Of a stretch of 64,000 nucleotides of DNA, positions 17,655 to 26,088 are shown piece after piece. Under the pieces are notes generated by a model. That model ran no database searches. It saw nothing but the letters and a program-made list of their open reading frames with translations, and was not told where the DNA came from. The translations under genes were made by a program, and so were the position numbers. How positions within the stretch are numbered: position 1 is the stretch's first letter; each line of letters opens with the position of its first letter. Source of the DNA: Acidobacteriaceae bacterium (GTDB lineage: Bacteria; Acidobacteriota; Terriglobia; Bryobacterales; Bryobacteraceae); contig JAFAMD010000053.1 of assembly GCA_019233755.1 (NCBI GenBank), positions 1 to 64,000 of the forward strand, written 5' to 3'.

Positions 17655-17981
17655 TCGCTTCTCGCAGTGATTTTTCACCGGCCAAACGCCTGCAACCGAC
17701 GGCATATTTCGCTAAGCACCTCTATTGAGCCTAATAGCAACCCCATCCACCATAACTCGCAGACATTATTCACTAGCGATGCCATGCCGAGTGGTGGGCA
17801 TTCGCATTGCAACGGCTGCACAGCAGTGCAAGACCTTTCACACAAGAGCGATATCGTAGATCGGTACAGCCTCACCGCGTAGAACCCCTCCCTTCTCATG
17901 AGATCGGCTGTTCGCCCGTACTAGTACTAGGCAAAGCTCATAACTTTGCTAGGCATTTCCTACTTTGGCTGGGTTTAACCC

Positions 17982-18009
17982 TTGCACTGTGTCGCACATC
18001 AGCTATAAT
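17982..18009 (+). promoter_or_regulatory. Strong sigma70-type promoter
   Basis: TTGCAC (17982-17987), a 16-base spacer and a perfect TATAAT (18004-18009). It drives the beta-helix/LamG gene at 18212, placing the transcript start near 18016. It is the best promoter match seen in the window. The rest of 17655-17981 shows no gene. Confidence 0.6.
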
Positions 18010-18015
18010 GATTTT

Positions 18016-18211
18016 GAAATTAGATGGGCTGCTGTTTATCCTTCCATAAAGAAAGTGCCCTGCACGCAATCAGTGTGAGCGCACTTACCTTTCGAAGCTC
18101 ACTCGGTTTTTGAGTGTGTCAGCTCCCTGAGCTGGGTGTTACCCCTCTCGCATTTCCTCCAGTAAAACACGCTGAAACGCGATTGTTGACTTCTGTTTTT
18201 AGGAGATCCAT
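18016..18211 (+). promoter_or_regulatory. Long structured 5' leader
   Basis: About 195 bases lie between the predicted start and the TTG codon. They hold consecutive short hairpins: CACTC/GAGTG (18100-18116, T-rich loop), CAGCTC/GAGCTG (18120-18134, three-base loop) and an overlapping alternative GGGT/ACCC (18134-18144). A downstream AGGAGA precedes the TTG. Mutually exclusive stems could control translation or attenuation. No known riboswitch class is recognised. Confidence 0.35.
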
Positions 18212-20098
18212 TTGACCAATTCAGAAATACATGTGCGTAAATTTATTTTTGCAACTTTCAATACACCAAAGCGCGCAATTAAGGCTGCCAGTTGCCTCTT
18301 ATTTCTCTGCGGAGCTCTTGTAGCACCCGCCTCGGTAGCCACAAATAACTATTACGTATCGCCGACAGGCAGTGATAGCAACAATGGATTAAGTCCCAGC
18401 ACAGCGTGGAAGACCATCACGCACGCCTCTAACGCTATTACTCTCGGCTCCACAGGCACGATTGTTCACGTGGCGCCTGGAACATATAGCGAGAACGTTG
18501 CCATCAGTAATGCTGTGCCTGGAACGTCAAGCGCTCCTGTCACGTATATCTCAGATACTAAATGGGCTGCTTCGATACAGCCACCTTCCGCCAGTAGCCC
18601 CGGCATTTATAACAACGCCGCTTATTCTATTATCGAGAACTTCGATGTAGGTGGAAGTGAATGCACCGGAATTCAACAAGACAACACCAATCAGACCGCC
18701 ATCGGCAACAACGTTCATAATTCTGCTCAGGGTTGTGATAACTCGGGCGGCGGCGGCGGAATTGTGGACTCTAACTGGGCCGCGACGGGAAATAGCCAAT
18801 ATGCCAACTTCGTGCATGATATCGGGATGGTGAATGCATCGTGCGTCAACCGAACGAACGGCACGATCCAGGGAATCTATCACGAGCACCCAGGAGGCAC
18901 CGTCGCTAATAATCTAGTGGTGAACGTTTGCGACACCGGAATTGTACTTTGGCATGCAGCCAGCTCCACCCTTATCGTGAACAATACCGTTGTTCATAAT
19001 AGTGTGGGTATATATGTTGGGTCCGGCGACGCCCCATGCAGCACGACTGGTTGTTCCGGCGATACCAATACACTTGTCATCAATAACGTTGCAGTAGATA
19101 ACACAAATTATGGCATCGGCGAAGGCGCCTCTGATGGAGGTCGCATGGGAACCGTCTCATACCAAAACAACTTGACGTTCGGCAACTCGGAGGATTATGG
19201 GGGAAGTGGTGTAGCCTGTACAAAGTGCATTACAGGTAAAGACCCTCTGTTCGCGAATAATACGGGCACAGCGTTTGGCAATTATGCTGTGCTGTCTGGC
19301 AGTCCGGCCATCGGCGCCGGGACAAGCACGGATGCGCCTGCAACAGACTATGCGGGCATCACGAGAACGCCTCCGATCACTGAAGGGGCCTATCAGTTCA
19401 ACGATCCTTCCTCTTCGGGGACCGGCACTCCGACTGGCGATCCCTCTCCGATTGCTTACTGGACACTAGATGACGACAGAGGGTCCGCGGCCGCAGATTC
19501 TAGCGGCAACGGTCATATCATGACCTTGGCTAACTCTCCCACGTGGGAAGCATCTACGAACTGCAAGGCAACTGGATGCCTCGGTTTCAATGGATCCAAT
19601 CAGTATGGGACTGCCTCGCTAGATCTTTCCTCTACAAAGGTGATTACAATCACATTTTGGATGAAATGGAATGCCTACGCCAATGACAACAAGCTGGCGT
19701 TTGAATTCAGCAGCAATTTCAACAATTCGACCACCGGTTTCATCATTGATCCGGACGAATCCTCCAGTGGCCAGTTTTGGGTGAGTGTGCACGGCAATGC
19801 CGGCTATAACAACGCAGCTTTCCCCAGACCATCCGCTGGCGTCTGGCATCATTACGCATTCGTACTTAACAAAGGGGCCGCGACGGGCAGTCAGGTCATT
19901 CCCTACGTAGATGGAAAGCCTGTCTCCTATACCAAGTCTGCATACGCAGCCGAAAATACGAACAACTTTGGTGTTAACCAGCTCTTTGTAATGTCCCGAG
20001 GCGGTTCGTCATTATTCGGAGCGGGCTCACTCGAGCAGATTCGTATTTATCCTACGGCGTTGTCGCCCAGTGAAATCGCAGCGCTGGCTACCCCCTAA
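18212..20098 (+). CDS. Secreted beta-helix protein with C-terminal LamG-like domain
   Basis: 628 residues. TTG start six bases after AGGAGA. A signal peptide ends near PASVATNN. Residues about 45-390 form a parallel beta-helix closely similar to the 5415 protein (same YYVSPTGSDSNNG opening, NFDVGGSECTGIQQD core and paired Cys). A Ser/Gly/Pro-rich linker (near residue 405) leads to a concanavalin/LamG-like jelly-roll (YWTLDD, then DSSGNGH, LGFNGSNQY, WHHYAFVLNK, IRIYPTALS). LamG domains bind glycans, so this copy probably adheres to or processes the EPS outside the cell. It interrupts the minus-strand EPS locus with its own promoter. Its codon use is more AT-rich than that of the 5415 copy. 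Confidence 0.82.
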   Translation: MTNSEIHVRKFIFATFNTPKRAIKAASCLLFLCGALVAPASVATNNYYVSPTGSDSNNGLSPSTAWKTITHASNAITLGSTGTIVHVAPGTYSENVAISNAVPGTSSAPVTYISDTKWAASIQPPSASSPGIYNNAAYSIIENFDVGGSECTGIQQDNTNQTAIGNNVHNSAQGCDNSGGGGGIVDSNWAATGNSQYANFVHDIGMVNASCVNRTNGTIQGIYHEHPGGTVANNLVVNVCDTGIVLWHAASSTLIVNNTVVHNSVGIYVGSGDAPCSTTGCSGDTNTLVINNVAVDNTNYGIGEGASDGGRMGTVSYQNNLTFGNSEDYGGSGVACTKCITGKDPLFANNTGTAFGNYAVLSGSPAIGAGTSTDAPATDYAGITRTPPITEGAYQFNDPSSSGTGTPTGDPSPIAYWTLDDDRGSAAADSSGNGHIMTLANSPTWEASTNCKATGCLGFNGSNQYGTASLDLSSTKVITITFWMKWNAYANDNKLAFEFSSNFNNSTTGFIIDPDESSSGQFWVSVHGNAGYNNAAFPRPSAGVWHHYAFVLNKGAATGSQVIPYVDGKPVSYTKSAYAAENTNNFGVNQLFVMSRGGSSLFGAGSLEQIRIYPTALSPSEIAALATP

Positions 20099-20167
20099 GT
20101 CACCGCAGTACCCAAGTGGACTCCGACGCTCTCGCTTCTCGCGAAAGCTCTGAACTCCAGACTATCC

Positions 20168-20192
20168 GTGCACCGATCACTAATCGGTGCAC
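20168..20192. terminator. Perfect 10-bp palindrome between convergent genes
   Basis: GTGCACCGAT, loop CACTA, ATCGGTGCAC. It lies between the ends of the beta-helix/LamG gene and the PHP-domain gene. A bidirectional terminator is likely, although neither side has a long T-run. Confidence 0.5.
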
Positions 20193-20239
20193 AGATAACT
20201 AAGCGCTGAATCCGTGTTGAGCCCAGCCGTAATCCATCA

Positions 20240-20941
20240 CTAAGACAAGATGCCTGGAACCTCTTCCTGCAGAGCTCCCTCGCCCACGTATTGAATCCGC
20301 GATCGGTGAAGAGTATCGGCCCACAACTCCAAATCCGCAGCGGTGTGTGCGTCCGCTCCCAAAACGACTCCGGCATTCTCGACGATTTGGAGTGCAGATT
20401 CTGGAACGAGCTTGTAACGAAGATTTTGTTCCACAAGCAGCTGCTCCCCACGGGCCCAGCGAATCATGGATTCGTAAATCGGATTGTCCACAGGATTCAC
20501 TCCGCTCTTTAGAAATGTGAGGCCAGGATGCACCCATACCAAACTTGTGTCTCCCGCGGCGACGCGGTACCTATCAATGGTCCGGCACAAGGCATCTTGC
20601 AACAGAGTAATATCCGCAGTGAATCTGTGTTCAGCGATACCTATCACTTTGGCTAGGGTGAAATGTTCATCGCTGATGTCGAGATCTCCTTCCGGTAGCA
20701 GCTTTGCTTCGAAACCCAACACCGCGTCGATTCCAAACCGCTGTGAGGCCTGTATGACTTCGCTGGCAAATTTCTCAACGTCGTATGTCGGCTGGCGACG
20801 GATATGTTCGAGAAAAATCAACCGATCGACCCGTGCATTCCTAGCGTAGGTGAAATAGTCTTCAATTGAGAGCTCACCATCCGTGTGCCGGGTATGAAAA
20901 TGAAACAGGTATCTTCCGGTGAAGATACTAGATTTCCTCAC
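20240..20941 (-). CDS. PHP-domain phosphoesterase-like protein
   Basis: About 233 residues. The GTG at 20941 is preferred because GGAGG lies six bases upstream; the frame also allows 20968. Metal-binding PHP motifs are visible: FHFHTRHTDGELS (HxH and D), FLEHIRR, GFEAKL, WVHPG and LGADAHTAADL. PHP proteins are trinuclear metal phosphoesterases (histidinol phosphatase and CpsB-type tyrosine phosphatase families). In an EPS locus without a Wzb-type phosphatase, a CpsB-like role on Wzc is one possibility, but the overlap with the ATP-grasp gene suggests a joint metabolic step. Substrate unknown. Confidence 0.75.
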   Translation of the reverse strand: MRKSSIFTGRYLFHFHTRHTDGELSIEDYFTYARNARVDRLIFLEHIRRQPTYDVEKFASEVIQASQRFGIDAVLGFEAKLLPEGDLDISDEHFTLAKVIGIAEHRFTADITLLQDALCRTIDRYRVAAGDTSLVWVHPGLTFLKSGVNPVDNPIYESMIRWARGEQLLVEQNLRYKLVPESALQIVENAGVVLGADAHTAADLELWADTLHRSRIQYVGEGALQEEVPGILS

Positions 20942-22019
20942 AGTACCCTCCAGAAATACCGATGCCACCCCAGAACCGAAGGAACAATCCCTGCTTCACG
21001 TGGATTGGAGCATCCCTCGGACAATCACCACGGAGTTCCCTTACGGCAAGCCAGATTACATTTGCGCCGCTAAATACACTGGCCACCATCGTCCCTTGGA
21101 TTCGGGGATTGCACTCCAGCAATTTTGGGACACCGACGCGATCGACCTTGAACTGAAAGCCGATGGCGTATCGCAAACCGATATGCCTAGCTGCTCTGAT
21201 CGTATATGCGCGAAGGTCTTCGCGAAAGTCAAGCTCCGACTCAAATGTAATCCCAGACCGAATAGATCGTCGCAACCTCGGAATGGCAACTTGGGTGTCC
21301 GTACCCACAAATGCATCCACGGAGTACTCGGGACCGGGCAGGTACTCCGTTACAAGCAGTTCAGGCCAAGCTTCGCCCCTGCGCAGGATCTTTAAGAGAT
21401 CGTTCAGGCAAATCTCGAAACCGCTCGGCTTTTCGGTGAGAAAGCGCTCCACACTCCAGGCTTCCTCCTTGAGAATTCGAACTCCTCTCATACCATTCGA
21501 TAACGGGGGCTTCACTACAACCGGCTGCCCTGGATAACCAAGAGCGACAGCTGCATCTGTCAGTTCTCGCTCTGATCTGGCAAGAAAATAGGCAGGGATC
21601 GGCAAGCCCAATTTTTCGAAATTTTGCATCAATCGCCATTTGTTGTTGGCGATCTCAATAGCCGGCCAATCCGAAACCATTGTTCCGACGCCCTTTTGAG
21701 CCAAAATGTGCTTATATTTCGACAGGACGTTAACCTCGCGCGATGTCTGGGGAAGGATAATCTCAACGCCTTCCCGCGCGCAGATACTGGCCAGTTCATC
21801 GATGTATGCCGGGCATTCCGGATTGGGAACCGTATAGAAACTCTCAACTAGATATCGCCCTGCTATCTCCGGCTTGACATCGACGCCGATAATTCGCACG
21901 GGCCGTCGTTCACAGTTTTGCCGCAGGGCGTAAATCGTGCCCCGCGTCCCAGGGGCACCTACACCAGTAATTAGAAGTGCCAGACGATCGGCTCCCGATT
22001 CGTCGCGCGCTATCAGCAT
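20928..22019 (-). CDS. ATP-grasp ligase (CarB-like)
   Basis: 363 residues. An N-terminal Rossmann-like pre-ATP-grasp region (LLITGVGAPGTRGTI, RIIGVDVKPEIAGRY) is followed by the ATP-grasp fold: PVVVKPPLSNGMRGVRIL, LLVTEYLPGPEYSVD and the Mg2+ site LLECNPRIQGTM. Such proteins join a carboxylate to an amine or thiol through an acyl phosphate. It overlaps both the PIG-L gene upstream and the PHP gene downstream, forming a tight three-gene cassette. A ligase acting on an amino sugar deacetylated by PIG-L is a reasonable inference. Confidence 0.82.
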   Translation of the reverse strand: MLIARDESGADRLALLITGVGAPGTRGTIYALRQNCERRPVRIIGVDVKPEIAGRYLVESFYTVPNPECPAYIDELASICAREGVEIILPQTSREVNVLSKYKHILAQKGVGTMVSDWPAIEIANNKWRLMQNFEKLGLPIPAYFLARSERELTDAAVALGYPGQPVVVKPPLSNGMRGVRILKEEAWSVERFLTEKPSGFEICLNDLLKILRRGEAWPELLVTEYLPGPEYSVDAFVGTDTQVAIPRLRRSIRSGITFESELDFREDLRAYTIRAARHIGLRYAIGFQFKVDRVGVPKLLECNPRIQGTMVASVFSGANVIWLAVRELRGDCPRDAPIHVKQGLFLRFWGGIGISGGYCEEI

Positions 22020-22726
22020 TTGACTCTTATCACTTCGAACGCTTCCGCATACTGCTCATGCACTTGAGTGCCTCTCACGCGGGCGAGTCCAGCGATGAAT
22101 TCCCAGCTGAAATACGACCGGCCAAGTTCGAATTGAGACTCGTAGCATTTCAGCGCATCCCATTTCTTTTGGAGATGGCGCAGTTGAACAGTGACGAATG
22201 CATGCGCGGAGAACGTAACGTGGTTCCAGGGCAGTTCGTAGCCCCAAACAGTGATGTCCTTGAACGCTCGTACACCCTCGAGATGGACAACCTGATGGTC
22301 CTGATGCAGATCCGTCGCGGCGGGTAAGAGCACAGCCTGCGGCTTGATCTTGCAGCGAAGCGCTATCAACTCCTCCAGTATTTCTTGTCTGTGATACGTC
22401 AGTTCTCGAACAGGGTAGTTGTAGATAACTGCTCGCTCTTCGACAATGCCCAGAGTATCGGTCGCCTTGACGAACTCTTCCCCGAGGCGATTGGGCTTCG
22501 ACCCGAGTGGCAAAGAAGCTTCAGCTCTCGAGAACGCAGCCAGGTAGACTTCCCGCCCAGCCTCGACCAACCGGGCGATTGTTGCGCCGCACCCGAGCTC
22601 CGCGTCATCTGTATGCGGAGCCAGAATTAAAATTCGCTCAAGAGTCGGGTAAAAAGCATCCCGCGTAACTGTTTGCTCCGGTGCTGCGAGAGCATCCTGG
22701 ATTATTCGCATCCCTTTGAACAACAC
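22013..22726 (-). CDS. PIG-L/LmbE-type deacetylase
   Basis: 237 residues from a GTG at 22726 (an ATG at 22711 is also possible). It carries the Zn2+ signature LAPHTDDAELGCG (H, D, D), then AAFSRAEASLP, and the third ligand in DLHQDHQVVH. The family removes N-acetyl groups from GlcNAc-containing substrates such as GlcNAc-PI, mycothiol and bacillithiol precursors or antibiotics. In this locus it would expose an amino group on a sugar. It ends inside the start of the ATP-grasp gene. Confidence 0.87.
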   Translation of the reverse strand: MLFKGMRIIQDALAAPEQTVTRDAFYPTLERILILAPHTDDAELGCGATIARLVEAGREVYLAAFSRAEASLPLGSKPNRLGEEFVKATDTLGIVEERAVIYNYPVRELTYHRQEILEELIALRCKIKPQAVLLPAATDLHQDHQVVHLEGVRAFKDITVWGYELPWNHVTFSAHAFVTVQLRHLQKKWDALKCYESQFELGRSYFSWEFIAGLARVRGTQVHEQYAEAFEVIRVKC

Positions 22727-22729
22727 CTT

Positions 22730-23920
22730 TTACGCTGATAGCACTCTGCAGCAAAAGTCGACGAGCTTCTGGCCTTCGGTGTTCCAAGAATAACACTTTG
22801 CGGCGCGATCGCGAGCAATCTTCGACATTTCTGCAATCCTACAGTCCTCGCTCAACAGCGTTCGGATCGCTTTTCTAATCTCTTCAACATTGTGAGGGTC
22901 CACTTGCAAGCCGCAGTCCCGGACGATATCCGAAAACTGTGGAAGGTTGGACGCAACGACCGGCAATCCTGCAGCTAAGTATTCAAGGATTTTGATTGGA
23001 ATCGCGTGTCGGTGATTAGGAGCTGAACAGTGAAGAACAGCGCCAATCTTGGCTTGTTTGTAAAGCCGCAGAACCTCGGAGTATGTTCTGCGACCCAGCC
23101 ACTTTACATTCTGAGGTAACGAGCTAAGGATCCGTAGTCTGAATTTCTCGCAATCAAACGCCCCTACCAGCCATAACTCGGCTCCCACACTTTCTAATCC
23201 AATAAATGCCTCTACTAACTCCGCGATTCCCCGAATGTGGCTGAGGCCACCAGCATATATAACGACCGCCCGTCTCTCTCCAATAGGTTTTACATCTCCG
23301 TCATCAGGAATTGAACCAAGCAAAGCGAAGTTTCTGACGACCACCGTCCTTTTCCTTGGAAATCGCCCTGCATATGTCTCACCTACAACGATCACGCCGG
23401 TCAGAAGCCTGGAGCACACGTGCTCGACGAGCCACGCCGCAGGAGCCAGGCACCATTTGAGAATAAACGGCAGCCATGGTTTTTGAAAGATCTGCATCGG
23501 CAGATTCTCGTGGCAGTCATAGACCACTCGTTCTCCAAGGATACGCAGGACAATTCCGACGCCCAGGAGTTCAGGATCATGAAAAATGAACAGCGCACCC
23601 GGATGGCATCTCGCACGTTCAATCACAACACGCGAAAGAAGCAATCTCTTAAGACGGTTCGCCGGATGCGGAAGTGCATCGATGAGAATTCCGTCTCTCC
23701 TCTCTGTCACCGGGTGTGGCGCGATGATGCTGACCCTGAAACCGGCCTCTTTTAACGTCTTTGCTTCCCGATGAAAAATCCGTACGTCAATAGCATCGTG
23801 AACAGTCGTCAGCATCACTATTTCACGGCATTTGCTAACGGGAGAGTCAGAAACCGCTTGGTAATGAACGTTCGTTTGAGTTGCTCGCGATGCGTGCACT
23901 TTAGCCACCAAGAAGCGCAT
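22730..23920 (-). CDS. GT4 glycosyltransferase
   Basis: 396 residues. The N-terminal domain has TTVHDAIDVRIFHREAKTL and FHDPELL, then VVYDCHENLPMQIF. The C-terminal domain has VIYAGGLSHIRGIAELVEAF and PIKILEYLAAGLPVVASNLPQF, the GT4 nucleotide-sugar site with the EYLAAGLP motif. It is the third GT4 in the locus and the one nearest the PIG-L cassette. The linkage made cannot be read from sequence. Confidence 0.85.
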   Translation of the reverse strand: MRFLVAKVHASRATQTNVHYQAVSDSPVSKCREIVMLTTVHDAIDVRIFHREAKTLKEAGFRVSIIAPHPVTERRDGILIDALPHPANRLKRLLLSRVVIERARCHPGALFIFHDPELLGVGIVLRILGERVVYDCHENLPMQIFQKPWLPFILKWCLAPAAWLVEHVCSRLLTGVIVVGETYAGRFPRKRTVVVRNFALLGSIPDDGDVKPIGERRAVVIYAGGLSHIRGIAELVEAFIGLESVGAELWLVGAFDCEKFRLRILSSLPQNVKWLGRRTYSEVLRLYKQAKIGAVLHCSAPNHRHAIPIKILEYLAAGLPVVASNLPQFSDIVRDCGLQVDPHNVEEIRKAIRTLLSEDCRIAEMSKIARDRAAKCYSWNTEGQKLVDFCCRVLSA

Positions 23921-23972
23921 CCTCAGTAACGCGGCTCAGCTTCCTTCGCGCAGCTTCCAGCCGTTCCTGTCG

Positions 23973-24680
23973 TTATGGTTTATCGATAACGCCCAAATAA
24001 TGGGTGCAACAAATCTTAACTGACGAGGCAGCGTAATACATCAGAGGAGCAATCACAGCCAATATTCGGCCTAGTGGAGGAGCCACAGTTACCCGTCTCA
24101 ACTCAATACGACAACCCGGAAACAGATGTACAATCTCGGCTTTTCGTAGTCCTTTAACATCTGGATTCCACGGATTATCAACAAAAAAGTCGTACCAGAG
24201 CAAGCACCCACCCGGCTTTAACACGCGGATGATTTGCGCGGCAACCGCCTCCTTCATTCGCGTATCGAGAATGGATGTAAACACAGTGGATTGAAGAACC
24301 ATGTCAAAGCTGCCGCAATCGAAGCCAAGCTTGGATGCCTCCGTGCACTGCACGTAGACTGCCGTCGGACACAGCTCTCGCGCCTTTGCTATCCTCTCGG
24401 GTATCAAATCAATCCCGGAAAGATTCTCTGGTCGTGCTCCCCATTGAATGAATTGTCTCAGCCAATAACCACTACCACATCCGACTTCCAGAATTCGCTT
24501 CTTACTTAGATCAGGTCCAATCCGACGACTGATCAGGAACTGCATCTCGCGCTGCACCTCCTCGATCTGAAGCACATTACTGCGCTGACACAATCCATAG
24601 CTTTCTGTGTGATACGAATCGCGGCAATGGTATACGCGTCTGAGGCGGCAAATCTCTTCCTCCTCCGCTGTTTGTGGCAT
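23973..24680 (-). CDS. Class I SAM-dependent methyltransferase
   Basis: 235 residues from the ATG at 24680; the frame extends to 24737 but that would overlap the polymerase gene. It has motif I ILEVGCGSGYWLRQF, motif II region NLSGIDLIPERI, FDMVLQSTVF, and post-motif VLKPGGCLLWYD. A Cys- and Tyr-rich segment precedes the fold, and a hydrophobic C-terminal stretch (LAVIAPLMYYAAS) may touch the membrane. It probably O-methylates a sugar of the repeat unit or caps the chain. Confidence 0.82.
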   Translation of the reverse strand: MPQTAEEEEICRLRRVYHCRDSYHTESYGLCQRSNVLQIEEVQREMQFLISRRIGPDLSKKRILEVGCGSGYWLRQFIQWGARPENLSGIDLIPERIAKARELCPTAVYVQCTEASKLGFDCGSFDMVLQSTVFTSILDTRMKEAVAAQIIRVLKPGGCLLWYDFFVDNPWNPDVKGLRKAEIVHLFPGCRIELRRVTVAPPLGRILAVIAPLMYYAASSVKICCTHYLGVIDKP

Positions 24681-24687
24681 CTCCGCT

Positions 24688-26088
24688 TCAGCTCCAGACA
24701 GAACCCCCCGGCCCACGCAATCGCAATCTATCGACACTTACAATGGCTCCTCCCCCCGGTGGCATTCCCCAAGGAATCAACATCAGTATTCCAAAAAACT
24801 TCCCAGAGAACAGTGAATTATAGGCAGGTAGAATAAACCAAAGCGAAGCAAAATACAAAATGCCGAAATACACATCAATGTGTCTCTGTTTTACATAGCG
24901 AAACAGTGCGAGGAGAATGAAAGAGAGGACAATCACACCGCCGATTACCCCCGAATATAGGGCAGCTGAAATGACAGGATTGTGAGGGTAATCTTCGGGC
25001 CACGTGGCCGCCTCCGTATGCTTCCTGGTGATATTTAGCGAGTTCGCAAATAGGTCGAGATAGCCAAATCCCTGACCGAACACTAACTCAACTGGCGATG
25101 CGTGATCCAGTAGCTGAGCGGCAAATTCCCAGCGGCTTATCCTCGGCCCAAAACTTTCGCTGGGATCGCTAAGGGTACTGAACCTAAATTGCAGGTCTTT
25201 TTTCTCACTTTCAAAATCCGTATGGTTGTTCTCCGCGAACCATGCCAGATATTTCTCCATCAATATTGGGCCCGCTGCCGCCAGAAGCACAATCGCGGTC
25301 AGCGCTTTGAGCCGTTGTTGTGAGAGAAACACGCCGCCACGCGAGCACAGAAGACTCAAAAATATCCACCTGAAAAGTATAAAGAGCACCGCCATCAGTA
25401 GCACCGTCTCAGTTACCCAACCCCGGCGGGAGCCGGAGAGCGAGAGGGACATAATATTCAGAACAAATCCCGCGCCGTACATTACTTTCGCAATGATAGA
25501 TGAAACCTTGGAAAAGCAAAACAGACACGAAATTGCGCCACACAGTATGGCAAACGCATAGAAATTGTAATCTACCGTCAGAGAGGTGCCCCATGGGTAT
25601 TTATAACCATCTACCCAAAGCAGCTGCAACATCTGGCCGCTCGCCATCAAATGAAACTTATATAATCCAATGACCGCAAGAAGCGTACCAGCAAGCGCAC
25701 CTGTCATCTGAGCCTTATCACGAAAGAGCAGAAAGTCTAGTGGCGTTCTTTCGCAGAACAGTAGGATGCTTGTTAGCAACACGCATAACCCGTTACGCAA
25801 ATCACGTGTGTTGGTCTCGTAGATATGCGATGTGTGGATTATGCCAAGAAGGTAGAAAGCGAAACATAACTGCAGAAGCACAAAGCCTAAATTCAACGGT
25901 AACGACAATCGTCGGTTGATGAAAGCAAACCAGGCAAAGCCACAGACAGCCACTGGCAGTACGAGTGGTATTCCGTACGGAAATGCCTCGCCGTAGAGGG
26001 ACAGGAGCAAAATGAGGAGGAGAACATACTCAACGCTCTCAAAGGGCCCTCGCCAATTAGGAATTACAAGTCCCTCTGAGAGCCTCAT
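24688..26088 (-). CDS. O-antigen ligase/Wzy-type polymerase
   Basis: 466 residues, polytopic with about ten to twelve hydrophobic segments (for example VEYVLLLILLLSLYG, VLLTSILLFC, LFILFRWIFLSLL). A large extracytoplasmic loop around residues 290-380 includes SGSRRGW just before it and GQGFGYLDLF within it. This is the topology of the Wzy/WaaL superfamily. The ATG at 26088 overlaps the upstream asparagine-synthase stop as ATGA. It would polymerise flipped repeat units at the periplasmic face. Confidence 0.82.
   Translation of the reverse strand: MRLSEGLVIPNWRGPFESVEYVLLLILLLSLYGEAFPYGIPLVLPVAVCGFAWFAFINRRLSLPLNLGFVLLQLCFAFYLLGIIHTSHIYETNTRDLRNGLCVLLTSILLFCERTPLDFLLFRDKAQMTGALAGTLLAVIGLYKFHLMASGQMLQLLWVDGYKYPWGTSLTVDYNFYAFAILCGAISCLFCFSKVSSIIAKVMYGAGFVLNIMSLSLSGSRRGWVTETVLLMAVLFILFRWIFLSLLCSRGGVFLSQQRLKALTAIVLLAAAGPILMEKYLAWFAENNHTDFESEKKDLQFRFSTLSDPSESFGPRISRWEFAAQLLDHASPVELVFGQGFGYLDLFANSLNITRKHTEAATWPEDYPHNPVISAALYSGVIGGVIVLSFILLALFRYVKQRHIDVYFGILYFASLWFILPAYNSLFSGKFFGILMLIPWGMPPGGGAIVSVDRLRLRGPGGSVWS

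Noticed and set aside
16783-17670. A 295-codon plus-strand frame
   Set aside because: Antisense to the GT4 gene; Ser/Arg-rich composition typical of a shadow.
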